From the NCBI GenBank assembly GCA_964404065.1, contig CAYOIP010000042.1, positions 1-9,270 on the forward strand: 9,270 nt of DNA, read 5' to 3'. Positions 6,560 to 9,270 of the stretch are shown here, one piece after another (position 1 is the first letter of the stretch; each line of letters begins with the position of its first letter). Origin of the DNA: UBA7396 sp964404065. GTDB taxonomy: Bacteria; Patescibacteriota; Gracilibacteria; BD1-5; UBA6164. The notes beneath the pieces were generated by a model. The model had not been told where the DNA came from, ran no database searches, and saw only the letters and a list, made by a program, of their open reading frames with translations. A program made the translations under genes and the position numbers.

Positions 6560-6567
6560 AAATGCAA
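6541..6567 (-). promoter_or_regulatory. Likely promoter of the dedA-methyltransferase operon
   Basis: On the minus strand, TTGCAT (6562-6567) and TACAAT (6541-6546) are separated by 15 bp, ending about 30 bp before the proposed GTG start. It overlaps the secF promoter on the other strand. Confidence 0.5.
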
Positions 6568-6593
6568 CTTTTTATTCTTTAATCTTAATTTTT

Positions 6594-7601
6594 ATGCTAA
6601 ATGTTATAAAAAATAGATATTTATATGTTTGAATTTCATTTTTAGTCGTTTTGTTTTCTTTGTTTATAATAATCTTTAAAGATACAAATCTTTGAATTGA
6701 TATGACTGGATGAACTCAGAGTGAATATGATTATTCTTGAGATATAAATTTAGATGATATTTCTAAAAAATTAGATGAAGAAAAAAATGTTTTTAATACT
6801 GAAAATAATAATATAATAAATTGATTAAGTGTTTATGGTGTTTCTGGAGAAAATAGAATAGTTGTAGAAACTTGATTTAATACAACAGTTTCAGATAAAG
6901 AATTAGAAAATTATAAAACATCTTTTAGTGAAGTAATTTTAAAAACTCTAAATTCAAAAGAGGAAAAATTTACTCTTTATAAATATGTAAATATTTGAAA
7001 AAGTTTTTGAGATTATATTAAAAAAACTGCTTGGGTAACATTGTTTATCACAATGGTTGCAATTTCTGTTTATATAGCTTTTGCATTCTTTTGAGTTGCT
7101 ATTTGAATATCTTCATGGGCATTTGCTTGAGTAACACTTCTTACACTTTTTCATGATGTAATTGTTGCTTCTTGACTTTATATATTTACTTGAATATTTT
7201 TTCCAGAATTTAAAGTTGATACATTTTTTATAACAGCACTTTTAACTATTTTATGATATTCTATAAATGATACAATTGTAGTTTTTGATAGAATTAGAGA
7301 AAATATAAAACATTATGTTAAATCAAAAAAATTAGATGAAATTATTAATATTTCTATCAATGAAACTTTGGCTAGAAGTATATTTACAAGTTTAACTTTA
7401 ATGTTTGTACTTGTAACAATTTTCTTTTTTGGACCAGAAACACTTAAATGATTTATGCTAACTTTAATTTACTGAGTAGCTTTCTGAACTTATTCTTCAA
7501 TATTTGTTGCAGCACCAATACTTTATGAAATCAATAAAAACCAAACTTTAAAAGTTTATGAAAAAAAAGTCGTTAGTGATGATGATAAAATAGTTGTGTA
7601 A
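6594..7601 (+). CDS. secF: Protein translocase subunit SecF
   Basis: This 335-residue RND-type membrane protein works with SecD to drive late steps of Sec-dependent protein export using the proton gradient. TM1 is at about 11-28, followed at once by the SecF signature GIDMTGGTQSEY (34-45; usually GIDFTGG). An external domain runs to about 140, and then five membrane segments follow. The conserved SINDTIVVFDRIRENIK block and GPETLKGFMLTLIYGVAFGTYSSIFVAAPIL are clear. The HDV motif in TLFHDVIVASG is present. Of 21 glycines, 17 are TGA and 4 are GGN, the clearest view of the codon shift in this window. No secD is adjacent upstream, where SecD usually lies, so secD and secF are not directly adjacent here. 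The product and symbol are secure. Confidence 0.96.
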
Positions 7602-7612
7602 TTTTTAAAAAA

Positions 7613-7648
7613 ATGCATATTTGAATAATAATGGATTGAAATCGTAGA
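7613..7648 (+). repeat. Direct repeat, left copy (uppS start)
   Basis: ATGCA, two differing bases, then 29 bp identical to 8309-8337. Together with 8302-8337 it brackets the TA pair 3 block; the interval between the two copies is about 650 bp. Confidence 0.93.
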
Positions 7649-7665
7649 AATATCAAAATAAAAAA

Positions 7666-7693
7666 TTGATTTTTAAATATAAAATTATATTAT
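7666..7693 (+). promoter_or_regulatory. Possible promoter of TA pair 3
   Basis: TTGATT (7666-7671) and TATTAT (7688-7693) are separated by 16 bp; several alternative -10s exist in this AT-only stretch. Downstream, a perfect inverted repeat TATTAT-ATTTTA-ATAATA (7701-7718) sits just before the antitoxin ATG and could be its operator. Confidence 0.35.
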
Positions 7694-7725
7694 ATATAAG
7701 TATTATATTTTAATAATATTTTATC

Positions 7726-7947
7726 ATGTTACTAAAACAAAATTTATCATTAACATTAACTAGTTCACTGGTAGAACAAGTAGATGTTATAAAATTAAAA
7801 CTCTGACTATCTAGAAGTGAAGTTATTGAAAGATTAATTAAAGAAAGTTTAGATAAAAAATTAATTGAAGATGCAAAAGTATTATCTCTAATGACTTTTG
7901 ATGATTTACCTAATGAAGAAGATTGGAATATTTTACAATCTAACTAA
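7726..7947 (+). CDS. Ribbon-helix-helix antitoxin, TA pair 3
   Basis: This 73-residue protein starts MLLKQNLSLTLTSSLVEQVD. The DNA-binding strand KQNLSLTLTSSL, the helix VEQVDVIKLKLG and LSRSEVIERLIKESL form a textbook ribbon-helix-helix domain (residues about 4-42). The C-terminal tail DFDDLPN-like segment (MTFDDLPNEEDWNILQSN) is acidic, as expected for the part that blocks the toxin. One TGA codon reads as the turn Gly before LSRSE. It ends 6 bp before the toxin gene. It probably represses its own promoter. Confidence 0.92.
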
Positions 7948-7953
7948 TTTTTT

Positions 7954-8292
7954 ATGCAAATAAACTTTTGAGATATATTTTTGGCTGATTTAGATCCTGT
8001 GAAATGAAGTGAACAATGATGACTAAGACCTGTCCTAATATTTCAAAATACTAAATTAAATGAAATATTTAATACTATTTTTGTAATTCCAATTACTTCT
8101 CAACTAAAGGCAAAATGATATATGCTGACTTATTTTCTAGATAAAAATATATCTTGATTAGATAAAGATTCTATTTGTTTAATTTTTCAACCAAGAACTA
8201 TTTCTAAGCAAAGACTTATAAAAAAAGTCTGAGAAATTTCAAACGATTGACTTGAGAGTATTAAAATCGAATTAGAAAAAATATATAATTAA
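7954..8292 (+). CDS. PemK/MazF-family endoribonuclease toxin, TA pair 3
   Basis: This 112-residue toxin has the signature MQINFGDIFLADLDPVKGSEQ followed by GGLRPVLIFQN, then VIPITSQLKAKGY, and the C-terminal FQPRTISKQRLIKKVGEIS. The GLRP arginine and PITS segment point to an intact RNase. Consecutive TGA TGA codons encode the GG of EQGGLRP. It lies directly upstream of uppS (ATG 10 bp after its stop), so uppS may now be transcribed from the TA promoter and subject to its autoregulation. It is more like the toxin at 3161 in its N-terminal motif than the one at 4107, but still clearly diverged from both. Confidence 0.94.
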
Positions 8293-8301
8293 AAAATAAT
8301 T

Positions 8302-8337
8302 ATGCACCTTTGAATAATAATGGATTGAAATCGTAGA
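8302..8337 (+). repeat. Direct repeat, right copy (start of intact uppS)
   Basis: Positions 8309-8337 are identical to 7620-7648, and ATGCA at 8302-8306 matches 7613-7617. This copy is within the functional gene. Confidence 0.93.
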
Positions 8338-8976
8338 TGGGCAAAAGCAAGAATGTTTCCAACTCTTATGTGACATAAAGCATGATTTGAAAATGCAGTA
8401 GAAATAATAAGATATGCATGAAAAAATTCTCAAATTTCTCATCTAACACTTTGGGCAATGAGCAAAGAAAATCTTGTTAAAAGAGATTCTATAGAACTAG
8501 CTTGAATTATAAAACTTATAGAAAAACTAGAAGATTTGCTCCCAGATTTACAAAAAAATAATATCAAATTTGAAACTATTTGAGATATAGAAAAGCTTCC
8601 ACAAACTTCACAAAAAGTTTTACAGAAAGTAAAAAAGCAAACTCAAAATAATACTTGAATTGTTTTAATAGCAGCGCTTGTTTATTCTGGGCAAGATGAA
8701 ATAGTTAGAGCTACAAAAAGGATATTTTTATCTTGATTAGATATAAATACTTTAGATGAGAAATCTTTTAAACAATTTCTTGATACTAAAGATTTTCCGG
8801 CTCCAGACTTAATAATTAGAACTGGATGAGATATCAGGCATTCTTGATTTATGCTTTATGATAGTGATTATTCTGAATACTATTTTAGTGAGAAACTTTG
8901 GCCAGATTTCGATAAAAATGAACTTGATAAAGCAATAAATGACTTTAATGATAGAAAAAGAAATTTTGGGAAATAA
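8302..8976 (+). CDS. uppS: Isoprenyl (undecaprenyl) diphosphate synthase
   Basis: This 224-residue cis-prenyltransferase condenses isopentenyl diphosphate onto farnesyl diphosphate to make the C55 lipid carrier for cell-wall polymers. The motif IIMDGNRRWAKAR (5-17) includes catalytic Asp8, and GHKAG and LTLWAMSKENLVKR follow. PDLIIRTGGDIRHSGFMLYD and YSEYYFSEKLWPDF hold the diphosphate-binding Arg and metal-binding Glu. Several usually fixed residues differ: RTSGExR is RTGGDIR, SNF is SGF and YAFSTEN is WAMSKEN. The protein starts right at the first motif, lacking the roughly 15-20 residue N-terminal extension of many homologues. TGA encodes the Gly of MDGN. The second copy of the 29-bp repeat lies at its 5' end. 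Confidence 0.95.
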
Positions 8977-8980
8977 TATT

Positions 8981-9008
8981 TTGACTTATTTTTAATTTTT
9001 TATATATT
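8981..9008 (+). promoter_or_regulatory. Promoter of the 3'-terminal gene
   Basis: TTGACT (8981-8986) and TATATT (9003-9008) are separated by 16 bp and followed by an AT-rich leader to the ATG at 9035. No terminator hairpin was found between the uppS stop and this promoter. Confidence 0.5.
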
Positions 9009-9034
9009 TATTTCTTAATTTTAATTAATTTTAG

Positions 9035-9270
9035 ATGACAGAAACAAGAACTTTTATAAAAATTGAATTTAAGGACGAAATAAATCATAGAGATAAACAA
9101 GGCTTTATTGAAAAATTAAGACATGAATTTAAAGGTTCGGTTGAAAAAATATTAATTAAAGAAAATGATTTATTTTTTGTTTTAAATTGTTCTATAGAAG
9201 TATTTGATTGGTCTTCAAATCTAGATTTTGATAATCCAGACTGATGGGCAATTAATAAAATAGAGGAAAA
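9035..9270 (+). CDS. Hypothetical protein, 3' end cut by window
   Basis: The first 78 residues are visible (MTETRTFIKIEFKDEINHRD...), and the frame is still open at the window edge. A TGA at 9242-9244 is read as Gly (DNPDGWAINKIEE), so the gene continues where a standard-code reading would stop. The visible part alternates short beta-like stretches (TFIKIEF, VEKILIKENDLFFVLNC), which suggests a small mixed alpha/beta domain. No motif was recognised and no function is proposed. It appears to have its own promoter and is not tightly linked to uppS. Confidence 0.7.

Larger units (their letters stand above)
7613..7699 (+). pseudogene. Truncated uppS 5' fragment
   Basis: This reads MHIGIIMDGNRRNIKIKNGFLN and stops at codon 29. 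The first 12 residues are those of UppS (MHLGIIMDGNRR), and the DNA at 7620-7648 is identical to the start of the intact uppS at 8309-8337. The similarity ends abruptly in AT-rich sequence that serves as the upstream region of TA pair 3. It is best read as the old uppS start left behind, or duplicated, when the TA block entered. A functional micropeptide is unlikely. Confidence 0.85.

Noticed and set aside
7613..7699. Functional 28-aa micropeptide
   Set aside because: Its start duplicates uppS exactly and its tail is simple AT-rich sequence, which suits a remnant better.
1..9270. UGA as tryptophan (Mycoplasma-type code 4)
   Set aside because: TGA sits on conserved glycines (AAPGGKT, EQEGT, MDGN, KGSEQ), while TGG is used separately at Trp positions.
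1..9270. Many broken genes or sequencing frameshifts
   Set aside because: The interruptions are all TGA in otherwise continuous, well-aligned frames; code 25 explains them without errors.

Overview
This is an AT-rich window that only reads as long genes if UGA is translated as glycine (genetic code 25). That points to a member of the CPR/Patescibacteria lineages Absconditabacteria (SR1) or Gracilibacteria. The evidence is direct: in-frame TGA falls on invariant glycines of well-known motifs (MoxR EQEGT, the NSUN/RsmB-type AAPGGKT, SecF TGGT, UppS MDGN and GHKAG, and PemK KGSEQxG). TGG still sits at plausible tryptophans, and every complete gene ends in TAA. A single CGG codon lies on a conserved tryptophan position of a DedA protein, which hints at a second recoding.

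Layout. (1) 1-2216, + strand: the end of a moxR-type AAA+ ATPase gene, a DUF58/VWA-like gene and a small membrane protein gene form an operon that ends in a hairpin terminator. A GC-rich palindromic repeat lies in frame inside the DUF58 gene, and another copy sits directly after its stop. (2) 2214-4681: an accessory island with two unrecognised minus-strand genes and two PemK/MazF-type toxin-antitoxin (TA) pairs. The two unknown genes share the same 20-bp 3' end and closely similar promoters. (3) 4748-6509, - strand: a dedA-like membrane protein gene and an RsmB/NSUN-family rRNA cytosine methyltransferase gene with 1 bp between them. The methyltransferase also carries an in-frame copy of the GC-rich repeat. 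(4) 6533-7601, + strand: secF behind a strong promoter that overlaps the divergent dedA promoter. (5) 7613-8976, + strand: a truncated copy of the uppS 5' end, a third TA pair, then intact uppS. The TA pair is therefore bracketed by a direct duplication of the uppS start. (6) 9035 to the end: a partial gene of unknown product with its own promoter.

The core genes (MoxR/DUF58, rRNA methylation, SecF protein export, undecaprenyl-diphosphate synthesis) are ordinary housekeeping genes. The unusual layer is what has been inserted among them: three distinct TA modules, two of them in blocks flanked by short direct repeats of the neighbouring host sequence, and GC-rich repeats tolerated inside coding regions as Pro-rich peptide insertions. 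No tRNA, rRNA, CRISPR array or transposase gene was seen, and no gene-free stretch exceeds 300 bases.
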